Shown here: positions 18,701 through 25,187 of the stretch, piece by piece | Layout of the letters: the number at the start of each line of letters is the position of its first letter | How positions within the stretch are numbered: position 1 is the stretch's first letter | Source: Verrucomicrobia bacterium UBA1200 | GTDB lineage: Bacteria; Verrucomicrobiota; Kiritimatiellia; RFP12; UBA1067 | Direction of reading: 5' to 3' | Length of the DNA stretch: 35,614 nt | NCBI GenBank assembly: GCA_002309765.1 | Contig: DBXY01000064.1 | Span: forward strand, 16,668 to 52,281 | Translations under genes and position numbers: made by a program | The notes under the pieces: generated by a model | What the model saw: the letters and a program-made list of their open reading frames with translations, nothing else | The model's database searches: none | What the model was told of the DNA's origin: nothing

Positions 18701-19380
18701 ATGCCCGCGCCCATCGTTCCCTTCTTCACCTGGTCTTCGGACGACGAGTCGTGCTTGCCGAACGCGACCTTGAGGTTCCTGAGGCCGGTCGGCTCGTTCG
18801 GCTTCGCCTCGGTCTCCAGCAGCTCGCGCCCGGAAAGCGCCATGGGAACGTCGCGCCCCCAGTCCACCTTGTCCGTGATGGCTTTTTCGATGCGTCGGGA
18901 GGCCTGCCGCGCCATGTCGGCCGGTTTCTTGCAAGAGGCGAGGTCGCACCCCTTTAGCGGATCGTCTTCTATGTCCTTGACGATGATGCCGCGAACCTCA
19001 TCCGGCAATTCCCGGAATTTTGGGTTGGTGTTGAGTTGGCGGTAGAGCTCGTTCCTGAAGCGGATCGTCTTGAGACTCTCGAGGTTCGATAGCACGGCCG
19101 TCACGTCGCAGGCGCGAAGCGACTTCTTCGACATCGCGCGCGCGCCGACGACCGTATCGAAGGCGTGCGTTCCGAACACGCCGTACTCCTTTTCAAGCGC
19201 GGCTTTGAACGCCTCCATCGTCGCCTTGTTGGCTGCCTGGCCGTGGGAGAACACAAGGTTGCCGAGGCGGGCGGACGAAGCCTTGCCTTGGCCTTCCACG
19301 ACGATGTCGCGGGACGTGAACACCGTCGCCCTGCTGGCGACGTCCTGAAAAGTAGCGATATTGATGTCTACAGGCGGCAT
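15772..19380 (-). CDS. Large candidate T3SS effector (1202 aa), possible kinase-like centre
   Basis: The start at 19380 (MPPVDINIAT) has AAGGAG 8 nt upstream; the frame is open to 19422 but without a better site. No signal peptide or transmembrane segment is seen, although the protein is large. It follows a CesT-like chaperone gene, the usual order for a T3SS effector. Residues about 53-101 (A-L-E-K-E-Y-G, F-D-T-V-V, S-K-K-S-L-R-A-C-D-V-T-A-V-L) resemble residues 84-130 of the other candidate effector. Around 465-575, V-T-E-A-L-A-N-D-L-T-R-L, then T-A-D-R-D-G-V-G-K-R-G-Q-N-K-G (549-562) and F-F-A-I-D-P-G-H-S (568-576) resemble the catalytic D...N loop and the I-D-x-G metal motif of PI3/4-kinase-like and HipA-like folds. 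A charged, probably coiled-coil stretch lies near 665-705. The C-terminal third is unfamiliar. The effector role is inferred from context; a different secreted or cytoplasmic function is possible. Confidence 0.7.
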   Translation of the reverse strand: MPPVDINIATFQDVASRATVFTSRDIVVEGQGKASSARLGNLVFSHGQAANKATMEAFKAALEKEYGVFGTHAFDTVVGARAMSKKSLRACDVTAVLSNLESLKTIRFRNELYRQLNTNPKFRELPDEVRGIIVKDIEDDPLKGCDLASCKKPADMARQASRRIEKAITDKVDWGRDVPMALSGRELLETEAKPNEPTGLRNLKVAFGKHDSSSEDQVKKGTMGAGMLMNTSATNPVLLEKLKTNGVEPGFIYRNDWSLDDTRGMMTDINSKASSDALDALKRADPAFADACKGLSLQRQIMLAGRAHPAAMAAVSEWAIQEALNIPVDQLDKDNHPFAALGKAIRSYFNNDEPDRIKGDVSNAKFKAIVDEIKKELFVEIRDAVMSIDEKSDFYALSPVFKHFSERAIMKLDYNENDRLFTSGAASSGSFRRPERILASRNAIAGPIYRFTSRQSADTISAGAVTEALANDLTRLAGVPSQELQIVRGKYSDGHPKIMLSAKFAAGYKDMEAGMLKDGRAVPGKNSDGTKGPDPEPLGKYKAFFLLTADRDGVGKRGQNKGFIGGKFFAIDPGHSLEGNGKYLDISDDFSFKDTFGKSSKPRFNNFSVFDDDTRFAKLSGLLELREIAKSGAFEKLFDDYLAAFNPKADGIAPDEKALREKITAEIKEKKAEFDKQLSRLMDIFDSQLQLHDDLAGRGPAVQEKAINTISHLEMLTSPTTWVSKKGQVALKHLEVRPETRIPWRAEVVGNDIVYHCDKPLDGSTVKLLTGLSQSAGVSYEYDNWGNSRLVVPQESAERFFAVFSEERVQQLTHPEEFLARAEGGNPLKVAKDYKPVTYTRVADPRPPLTAEQLPAELDISVGGRIVKLPKVHYEGMVTMSSNSSRPRSVGELRASLEARIRRGNDILRALLSGNTRLFEPTLDNVVALTQAIHVAGLKKGEFMYRGSFSISDPDGNIARWLDKAENIYLRTSTHARPFQGTTVDGHLNMPRGLDIPIGMGGLFNGMRTFHYFTIPDSNGLKDNGGSGPRRRLFLKCETFGIFCSTAHFHPFRKADAKSEGMKSRSYQFGDVFESLFHGGSLVTSFFTGKEATGIRKENLLTATKEVVEVAEANLKAIGEDHLASALMIGMGDNGGGVRMLFDNVATILDSLPADENKRAEVTEILDDLVEGLMRTTGHLSGELSLRMGNEIMIDPKDLTSS

Positions 19381-19546
19381 GGCCAATTCTCCTTTGTGTT
19401 GGACTTTCAGACGGCCATCCAAGTCGGTGCGGAAAGGTTACACCGGCCGGTCGGCTCTTTCGCTACCTTCGGCATATGCCCCAAAGTTTTTTGGGAAAAA
19501 CCGCGAGTGCGGCATTCGTCGCCAACAACATGACATTCCATAAGTT

Positions 19547-20014
19547 TTACACGCGCAAGCTTGAAAAGTGATGCAATTTCTCCAAACCTTCATCAACCGA
19601 GCCGCATCCGCTCCTTATTCGGTCCGCCCAGATGTCGCAGAGCTGGAGGATCTTTTCGAGGGTGTCGATGAAGTCCTCCACATCCTCCGCCGCCTTTTCA
19701 AGGTCGAAGAAGTAGTTGTACACCACCGTTTCCGTCTCGGGTTCGAGCGCAAAGTATCCGCCGGCAGTGTCGCGGCCGAAAAGCCCGCCAGCAAGGAGGT
19801 CACGATAGACCTCCTTTGGCGCGTCCTTAGGCAACTCGGCCACTTCGACGAAGCAGAGTACCTTGCCAGTCGCTTCAACGAACTGGAGATTCACGTTGTA
19901 GGCATCGTCCACCCGGACGCTCACAAGGCCAGACTCATCCGGAGAGAGCGCCCCTATTCCAGTGACCTTGCGCACTTCGGCGAGAAAGTTGACGTAGTTT
20001 TCTTTGGTTGTCAT
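19547..20014 (-). CDS. CesT/Tir-type class I secretion chaperone
   Basis: A 155-aa acidic protein. The segment E-V-Y-R-D-L-L-A-G-G-L-F-G-R-D-T-A-G-G-Y-F-A-L-E-P-E-T-E-T is the hallmark of the CesT/Tir chaperone family (Y-R-x-L-L-x-x-N-L-x-G-x-G-T-G-G-x-x-x-x-L-D). A helical, acidic C-terminus follows, with hydrophobic residues fitting the dimer helix. Such chaperones bind the N-terminal region of a cognate effector and hold it secretion-competent. The next gene downstream is the 1202-aa protein, its likely client. The start has AAGGAAGG upstream at normal distance, at the edge of a 26-bp tandem repeat. Confidence 0.8.
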   Translation of the reverse strand: MTTKENYVNFLAEVRKVTGIGALSPDESGLVSVRVDDAYNVNLQFVEATGKVLCFVEVAELPKDAPKEVYRDLLAGGLFGRDTAGGYFALEPETETVVYNYFFDLEKAAEDVEDFIDTLEKILQLCDIWADRIRSGCGSVDEGLEKLHHFSSLRV

Positions 20015-20024
20015 TTTTCACCTT

Positions 20025-20076
20025 CCTTAAGAGTCCAGCCCAGACTTTTTCCTTAAGAGTCCGGCCCAGACTTTGC
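20025..20076. repeat. 26-bp tandem duplication before the second chaperone gene
   Basis: CCTTAAGAGTCC(A/G)GCCCAGACTTT is present twice head to tail (20025-20050 and 20051-20076) with one internal difference. On the minus strand each copy carries an AGTCTGGGC...GGACT inverted repeat and ends in AAGGAA, so a ribosome-binding-like purine run is duplicated. It fills almost the whole gap between the effector stop (20078) and the chaperone start. Confidence 0.85.
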
Positions 20077-20077
20077 A

Positions 20078-21484
20078 TCACATGAACAATTCCTTGAAGA
20101 TCAAGGCACCAAACGTGTTGATGTCGTCTTCCGTGAGGGGCCGCACAACCTGCTTGCCATCCTCGAGCAGCGGACCGAACGTATGGGTCGCAGGGTTGTA
20201 CTTTGTAATCGCACAGGTTTTACCCAGTAACCGATCCTTCAAAACCGCGGCAATGTCTTTGTCCCACTCCTTCTTGTCGAAGAACCACTGCTCGTTGCCA
20301 ATCTCGTCGAAAATATCGCTAATCTGCTGATCAACGTCGGGGATGGCGAGCTTTTCGGGATCCTGACGGGCGATACGCTCCAGCTCTTCGACCTCTTTGG
20401 TGGAAAGGCTCTGCAAACCGTCGGACAGGTGCTTTGTCTCAAACTCCACCATGTGCAGGCACTGGTCCTCAAGGCAGGCGCCGGGGCTCTTGAGATGACT
20501 GAAGAAGGTGTCGAGTTTTCCGGCCTCTTTTGCGGCAAAGTAAGTGTCGATCGACTTTTTAACGAACAGGCGCAGATTGTCCACGACGTATTTACGCAGC
20601 GGCTGAATGTCGTCCGAACTATCCATACGGAAGTTAGCGCGCTCGAGGTGCAACAAACCTTTCCCAACCCGGTTCCAAAGATAATCGCTATAGGTCTTCG
20701 TACTCGTAAGCGGGATGAATTTGCCCTGCTTACTGTCATAGTACTGGAATTTGGGCTTATCGCCGTCCTGAAGATCGCCAATTTCCTTCAAGAACATGTA
20801 TGCGGGATCATTGCGAAGCGCGGAAGGATCGTCAGCGGCGGGATCTTCGCGGTCCACATCGATTTCGTTGTAGAGGAAATCGAGGGTCATCTCGATGCGT
20901 TTGAAGAACTTAAAAACGTGCGCGTCGGCGGTTTTGTCCAACGAGGCGATCTCTGTCTTGATCTGGCCGAGCTTCTGCGCGTAAGGGGCGTAGACATCGT
21001 CCTTGCGCAAACCGCCCGTCTTGGAGAGACTGGTAGCGTTAACCGCTTCGGTTTTTACGGTGCCTTCGGTAGCGGGCGCGGCGACGGCCTGTTCAGCCTT
21101 GGTGATAATCGCCTTGATGCGCCGGGCGGTTAGCGGGCGGCCCGAAGAAACCTTACCGTCGGCGTCGATTTTGAAGTCATCGCGCTTAAAGTCCGAGCCG
21201 AAAATCTTTTCGAGCTGATCCATAAAACCCTTGGAGAAGGTAACCTCGCCGCCTTTCTCGCTCATTCCGTCAAGGTTGAAAGCTTGACCAAGCGCCCGGA
21301 GCAACTCGGTGCGGACCTCGTTGTTGGCGGCTTTTTCAATCTTTGAACGGCCGAGGGCACTGAGAGCGCCGCTATAGGTGCCGTTCTGCTTTATGGCGTC
21401 ATCGCCGTCAAGGTTTGCAATTCCTTTTGCCGTCCAGTCCGTTGCGGTACGGAACATGTCAAGTGCCTGAAGATTGATAGCCAT
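20078..21484 (-). CDS. Candidate T3SS effector (468 aa)
   Basis: The start at 21484 has AAAGGAG 8 nt upstream. The protein is soluble, highly charged and mainly helical by inspection, without signal peptide or membrane segment. The N-terminal 50 residues are Ser/Thr/Asn/Ala-rich, as in type III secretion signals. Residues about 84-130 (F-M-D-Q-L-E-K-I-F-G, F-K-I-D-A-D-G-K, S-G-R-P-L-T-A-R-R-I-K-A-I-I) match a module in the 1202-aa protein. The rest (V-F-K-F-F-K-R-I-E-M-T-L-D-F-L-Y, L-L-H-L-E-R-A-N-F-R-M) is unfamiliar. It sits between two CesT-like chaperone genes; the upstream one (21591-22028) is its likely partner. Secretion is an inference from this arrangement. Confidence 0.65.
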   Translation of the reverse strand: MAINLQALDMFRTATDWTAKGIANLDGDDAIKQNGTYSGALSALGRSKIEKAANNEVRTELLRALGQAFNLDGMSEKGGEVTFSKGFMDQLEKIFGSDFKRDDFKIDADGKVSSGRPLTARRIKAIITKAEQAVAAPATEGTVKTEAVNATSLSKTGGLRKDDVYAPYAQKLGQIKTEIASLDKTADAHVFKFFKRIEMTLDFLYNEIDVDREDPAADDPSALRNDPAYMFLKEIGDLQDGDKPKFQYYDSKQGKFIPLTSTKTYSDYLWNRVGKGLLHLERANFRMDSSDDIQPLRKYVVDNLRLFVKKSIDTYFAAKEAGKLDTFFSHLKSPGACLEDQCLHMVEFETKHLSDGLQSLSTKEVEELERIARQDPEKLAIPDVDQQISDIFDEIGNEQWFFDKKEWDKDIAAVLKDRLLGKTCAITKYNPATHTFGPLLEDGKQVVRPLTEDDINTFGALIFKELFM

Positions 21485-21590
21485 AGTTTTATCTCCTTTA
21501 TTTTAAAGGTCTTGGTTGGCGTTTCCGTTCTGTCTACACCCGGCAGTGGAATTGGTTACATACGAATGAAAAAATTTCCCGCTAGCATAG

Positions 21591-22028
21591 TTACACCTGC
21601 ATAAAGCCGGAGGCCCCGAATGCGGAAATCCCCGTTTCGGGGACATTGTCGGCGGCGGGGCGGAAGTCCGACAAAATACGGTGCCAAACTTCGGCGGCAT
21701 TAACGAGCGCGGCAAGCGCGTTGTCAAATGCGGCGTCGTCAAGGGTCGACAGCGCAAGACGGCGGACAATGACGTAGCGGCCATTCTTCCGGTTCTTGGC
21801 GAAAAAGGATTCCGACTCAAGGTTCGACTCAAGGAGAAGAGCGGAAAATTCGGCCTGGCCTTTATGGGGCGTCTCGCCGAGATCGGCATGGACGATGAGC
21901 GAGTCACCCACGGCGACAAGGGTGACAACGATGTCGTCAATACTGATGGCGACTGTATCGTCTTCGGCGGCAAGTCCCCCAACATTATGACGTACAGCAA
22001 AATCCGCAATAAGATGCTTGAATTCCAT
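21591..22028 (-). CDS. CesT/Tir-type class I secretion chaperone (first gene of operon)
   Basis: A 145-aa acidic protein. T-V-A-I-S-I-D-D-I-V-V-T-L-V, L-I-V-H-A-D-L-G-E-T-P and F-S-A-L-L-L-E-S-N-L-E-S-E-S-F-F follow the CesT-family plan of strands, then the L-L-x-x-N helix, but the usual G-x-G-T-G-G turn is replaced by E-S-E-S, so it is a divergent member. The C-terminal helix (L-A-A-L-V-N-A-A-E-V-W-H-R-I-L) fits. It precedes the 468-aa candidate effector by 106 bp. The ribosome binding site is weak. A promoter and a leader hairpin lie upstream. Confidence 0.7.
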   Translation of the reverse strand: MEFKHLIADFAVRHNVGGLAAEDDTVAISIDDIVVTLVAVGDSLIVHADLGETPHKGQAEFSALLLESNLESESFFAKNRKNGRYVIVRRLALSTLDDAAFDNALAALVNAAEVWHRILSDFRPAADNVPETGISAFGASGFMQV

Positions 22029-22060
22029 GGTTGTAATTGGTCCGTTCCAAGTTATTGTGA

Positions 22061-22088
22061 CAAAATCGACAAAACCGAGCCGATTTTG
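22061..22088 (-). promoter_or_regulatory. leader hairpin of the chaperone/effector operon
   Basis: An 8-bp inverted repeat CAAAATCG (22061-22068)/CGATTTTG (22081-22088) lies between the predicted transcription start (about 22102) and the first start codon at 22028. Another pairing, with CGGTTTTG within the loop on the minus strand, is possible, so two alternative folds exist. A regulatory role is speculative. Confidence 0.4.
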
Positions 22089-22108
22089 CCCAATTCATAA
22101 TGGTATGT

Positions 22109-22137
22109 AGTATATAATATGCCGCGACGGATAGCAA
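22109..22137 (-). promoter_or_regulatory. sigma70-like promoter of the chaperone/effector operon
   Basis: On the minus strand, TTGCTA (22132-22137) and TATACT (22109-22114) have 17-bp spacing, giving a start near 22102 and a leader of about 73 nt. The -10 differs from consensus at one position. It suggests basal transcription by the housekeeping sigma factor; a dedicated sigma site was not recognised. Confidence 0.5.
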
Positions 22138-22228
22138 TGAAAAATTGGGGTTAGGGGACAAGGAGGGTGCATCTGTGTTTTTCACCCATGCCGACATGGA
22201 TCGGAAAACAACCAATACAACTGGTAAG

Positions 22229-22279
22229 AACAACTTGAAGAGGAACGCGGGCTAACTCGCCCGCACAAGAAAAGTTGTT
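22229..22279. other. nested inverted-repeat structure in intergenic DNA
   Basis: AACAACTT (22229-22236) pairs with AAGTTGTT (22272-22279) around an inner GCGGGC (22247-22252)/GCCCGC (22259-22264) stem with a 6-nt loop. It lies in the 433-bp gene-free stretch 22029-22461, which otherwise holds only the promoter near 22109-22137, a leader hairpin and a terminator-like hairpin. It may be a structured RNA or a weak terminator-like element; no RNA family was recognised. Confidence 0.4.
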
Positions 22280-22404
22280 TAAATTAGTCGTTTTCAACCA
22301 TCATGAACTTCGATGGCGAATTACGCTGATGCGCCCGGACAATGATTAGGTGAAAAGAGATGAATGGGATAGGAGGAGGGTGAAGAGAGTGGGTATGATA
22401 AACT

Positions 22405-22443
22405 AAATGGTCCAGATCGCAACATTGGCGACCTGGACCATTT
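22405..22443 (-). terminator. terminator-like hairpin after the zinc-ribbon/DUF805 gene
   Basis: AAATGGTCCAG (22405-22415) pairs perfectly with CTGGACCATTT (22433-22443), and an inner TCGC/GCGA extends the stem, leaving a 7-nt loop. On the minus strand it is followed by TTTAGTTTAT, only moderately T-rich. It lies 18 bp after the stop at 22462. The structure is near-symmetric and could act in either direction. Confidence 0.6.
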
Positions 22444-22461
22444 CGAGATATCCAGCACTCG

Positions 22462-23121
22462 CTAGACGGCTTTGGGATCGGGGCCGTATGCGTTGGGGCC
22501 ACGGTCGCCTTCCTTGGCAAGCCAAATGATAAGGATAATTGGGCCAACGAGCGGGATTAGGACAAAGAGCAGGGACAACCCGCTTTTACCGATGTCATGA
22601 AGACGCCGGGCAGCTGCGCTAAGTGCAGGCAGCAAAAGCCCTAGACCGATAAGCCAGCCTATAATCGGAATTAATCCCAGAACAAATTGGGCAATAAAGG
22701 AGAAAAGAACGTAAAACCAATACTCACGCCGACGAGCGCGGCCATTAAAATCACAGTATTTGTTCTTTATGCAATGGACGAACCATTGCCATGTGGCATC
22801 GTCAGGCTTGACTCCCATAATACCGGAATAAGTTGTGCCGCTTGTTCCGCCCGCAGCGGCAGTCGTCCCATTAATGGAGGATGTGCCACAGTTCGGGCAG
22901 AATTTGGTGTTCAAGGGGATGTCCGCACCACACTTACGGCATTTCAAGTCTTGCACGACTGCCGGGGCTCCACATTTTACGCAAAATTTGGTTCCCTCAG
23001 GAATGTCACATCCGCATGCCGCACACTTTTCGAGTTGCTGGGTTGGGATAACACGTTCGCCACATGAGGGGCAAAAAGCAACTCCATCGGCGAGATCTTG
23101 TCCGCATTTAGAACATTTCAT
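22462..23121 (-). CDS. Zinc-ribbon DUF805 membrane protein
   Basis: A 219-aa protein from the ATG at 23121 (MKCSKCGQDL), chosen over upstream codons because GAGGA precedes it by 9 nt and the zinc ribbon starts at once. Three zinc ribbons in tandem (C-S-K-C...C-P-S-C, C-A-A-C...C-V-K-C, C-R-K-C...C-P-N-C) occupy residues 1-80. A Gly/Thr-rich linker follows, then a DUF805 domain (Y-C-D-F-N-G-R-A-R-R-R-E-Y-W, several hydrophobic segments, A-A-R-R-L-H-D-I-G-K-S-G, and G-P-N-A-Y-G-P-D-P at the end). DUF805 proteins are inner-membrane proteins of unknown function. Flanked by gene-free DNA on both sides, so probably monocistronic. Confidence 0.9.
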   Translation of the reverse strand: MKCSKCGQDLADGVAFCPSCGERVIPTQQLEKCAACGCDIPEGTKFCVKCGAPAVVQDLKCRKCGADIPLNTKFCPNCGTSSINGTTAAAGGTSGTTYSGIMGVKPDDATWQWFVHCIKNKYCDFNGRARRREYWFYVLFSFIAQFVLGLIPIIGWLIGLGLLLPALSAAARRLHDIGKSGLSLLFVLIPLVGPIILIIWLAKEGDRGPNAYGPDPKAV

Positions 23122-23291
23122 CGATTTGATTCCTCGTGTGATACTCTTAAAACCAATCCACACACACTTTCGGCTTGGTTCTAATAACAAGGTCAATTGC
23201 AAAGGAACACCCATCCCTTTACGACCCCAAAACAAAACGGTAAACCTATTGTCTCATATTTTAACATAGATTACAAGCACTATTGGTGAGG

Positions 23292-23429
23292 GATTAGTTG
23301 TTAGTTTAGTCGCTAGTCGATAGCAGTTAGTCGTTGGTTTAGTCGCTAGCAATTAGTCGTTAGGGGAGAAGAAGGGGAAACCGTGGAGAACGGGTAGAGC
23401 GGGTAGAATGGGGGAGAAAGAAGGGTTAG
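23292..23429. repeat. TTAGTCG heptamer repeat region, second copy of composite block
   Basis: The 311-bp gene-free stretch 23122-23432 contains TTAGTCG/CTAGTCG/GCTAGCAA units at 23292-23364, a purine-rich string, a 21-bp sequence (23379-23399) identical to 13078-13098, and GAGAAAGAAGGGTTAG (23414-23429) nearly identical to 13238-13254. The order of parts is the same as at 12934-13254. Nothing else is seen in the stretch apart from AT-rich DNA (about 23240-23280) that probably holds the promoter of the zinc-ribbon gene. Confidence 0.85.
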
Positions 23430-23432
23430 AGG

Positions 23433-25187
23433 TTAGCGGATGAAGGCTTTTATGGTGGCGTGGGGGTGGGTGGGATTTGGGGAAATGGGGCGGATGGTGT
23501 AAGGTCCCACCGACGCCGGAACGATAAAGGTTTCGGCGTAATGGACTGTGAAAGGCTCAAAGGCGCCAGTCGGGCTTTCCACCACTGCAGCCGCACCTTG
23601 CACCAAATTAAGCACGTTTACCCCGCCGGCGGTGTCGTGCGCCACCGGTCGGGTGAACCAATGCCGCCGGGTCTCGATAAACTCGAAACCGTGCAAACCG
23701 GTGCGCTCTTCCTTAACGCCGGGCGTTTCCGAGAGCGTTTCCACCCGGCCAACCAAATTTCGGCGCGCCCATTCCGTGTCGCGGTCGAACTGGATGTTCG
23801 CCAGCGCGTGTCCGGTGTGTACCGGACGCGGCCTGCCGTCCAGCCCCACCCGACCCCAATCCCACATCTTGAAGGTGAAGATGTACGGGGTGGCGGAGAT
23901 TTCCAGCACCATGCAGTTTGCCCCGGAACAGTGGACGGTTCCCGCCGGGATCAGGAAATGATCGTGTTTCTTGGCGGGGAAGGCGTTAACATACCGTTCG
24001 GCGTCGAAACGTCCACTCTGTTCGCTCGCGCGCAACGCGGCGGCAAATTCCGCCTTGGACACGCCGGATTTTACCCCCAGAAAAACATGGGGATCCGCCG
24101 CCGGGTCGGCGTCAAGCAGGTAATAGCTTTCGTCCTGGGTATAGTGCATCCCGAAGGTTTGCTGAATGTAATCCGTCATCGGGTGGCACTGCAACGACAA
24201 ATTGCCGCCGCGCATGGTGTCGAGCATATCGAAGCGAATCGGGAACTCCGCACCGAAACGGGCATACACCTTATCGCCAAGCAGTTCGCGGGGCTGGCGG
24301 AAGACCAAGTTAATCGCCGGGGTTTCCAACGTAACGCCGCCGATCTCCAACAACAGCGAATTCTCCTCCGGCACGCAATCGAAACTCCAAGCGAAGTTCG
24401 GGGGATCGGGATCCAAAGCGAACTTCTCCCGCATCCATTGCCCACCCCAGACTCCAGGATCAAAATACGGCTTTACCCGGAACGGGCGGGCGGCAGCCAC
24501 CACCAGTCCCCGGCGAAACGCAGAGCCGGTCATCATTTTCGGCTCGGCGGAATTGGTGTCCAGCAGATAGTCGATGCGGTCATAAAGTCCGCGTTTGTGG
24601 CGGTCTAACGCCCGCCAATCAACAAAGTATCCGCGCTTGTAGAGGCGTAGGGGGTCTTCTCCGGCGTTATCGTCCAACCAATTGGGAAGCCGTCCGGAAC
24701 GAAACCGGAGCTGGATTTCCCACCGCGCCATGTCCGCATAGATGAGCAGGTCTGGGTCGGGACAGCAAACCGATGCCGCCACACCGTAAACGAGAATGAC
24801 GCCGGAAGGGATCGCGGCCAACCGTTGCGAAAAGGCGGCTACCGCCTCCTGATCGAAGAAGTCCGACACCTCCCAGCGCGACATAAAGGCAAAAACGCGG
24901 TCATCGCCAAGGTCGCGGGCGAGCATCGACCGCACCGCGTCTTTGGATTTGTTGGCGACGCGAGTTTCCAGAACGGCATCCGGGCGCAACTCCCTACGCA
25001 AGGCGTCCAGCACCTCGGCTTCCCACACGCCATGGTAGAGATCGACGCAGACCACGGTCCGCTGTCCGGAACGGGCGGCGACCGCGCCACGCAACTCCGC
25101 GCCGATTGCATTCCAGCCGGCCACGGCGTAGTCGCGATCCGTGGCCGGCACCGAAACCGAGGGGAATTTATCGTAGGAAGTTGTCAT
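23433..25187 (-). CDS. Class I mannose-6-phosphate isomerase-like protein with N-terminal nucleoside-kinase-like domain
   Basis: A 584-aa cytoplasmic protein. From about residue 235 onward it resembles type I phosphomannose isomerase: G-G-Q-W-M-R-E near the domain start, L-S-L-Q-C-H-P (metal-binding Gln/His), D-E-S-Y-Y-L-L-D (metal-binding Glu) and H-F-L-I-P-A-G-T-V-H (metal-binding His), within a double cupin. The N-terminal 230 residues look like a uridine-kinase-type alpha/beta domain (T-V-V-C-V-D-L-Y-H-G-V-W, V-I-L-V-Y-G-V-A, L-I-Y-A-D-M-A-R-W-E-I-Q) but without a P-loop GxxxxGKS. It would convert mannose 6-phosphate to fructose 6-phosphate. Its start codon overlaps the stop of the preceding alpha-mannosidase gene by 4 bp (ATGA), so it probably handles the mannose released by that enzyme. 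Twice the length of minimal ManA proteins. Confidence 0.75.
   Translation of the reverse strand: MTTSYDKFPSVSVPATDRDYAVAGWNAIGAELRGAVAARSGQRTVVCVDLYHGVWEAEVLDALRRELRPDAVLETRVANKSKDAVRSMLARDLGDDRVFAFMSRWEVSDFFDQEAVAAFSQRLAAIPSGVILVYGVAASVCCPDPDLLIYADMARWEIQLRFRSGRLPNWLDDNAGEDPLRLYKRGYFVDWRALDRHKRGLYDRIDYLLDTNSAEPKMMTGSAFRRGLVVAAARPFRVKPYFDPGVWGGQWMREKFALDPDPPNFAWSFDCVPEENSLLLEIGGVTLETPAINLVFRQPRELLGDKVYARFGAEFPIRFDMLDTMRGGNLSLQCHPMTDYIQQTFGMHYTQDESYYLLDADPAADPHVFLGVKSGVSKAEFAAALRASEQSGRFDAERYVNAFPAKKHDHFLIPAGTVHCSGANCMVLEISATPYIFTFKMWDWGRVGLDGRPRPVHTGHALANIQFDRDTEWARRNLVGRVETLSETPGVKEERTGLHGFEFIETRRHWFTRPVAHDTAGGVNVLNLVQGAAAVVESPTGAFEPFTVHYAETFIVPASVGPYTIRPISPNPTHPHATIKAFIR

Noticed and set aside
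17656..18957. A 433-codon plus-strand frame opposite the 1202-aa protein
   Set aside because: It is a shadow of the coding minus strand: Arg/Val-rich, no ribosome binding site, no recognisable domain.
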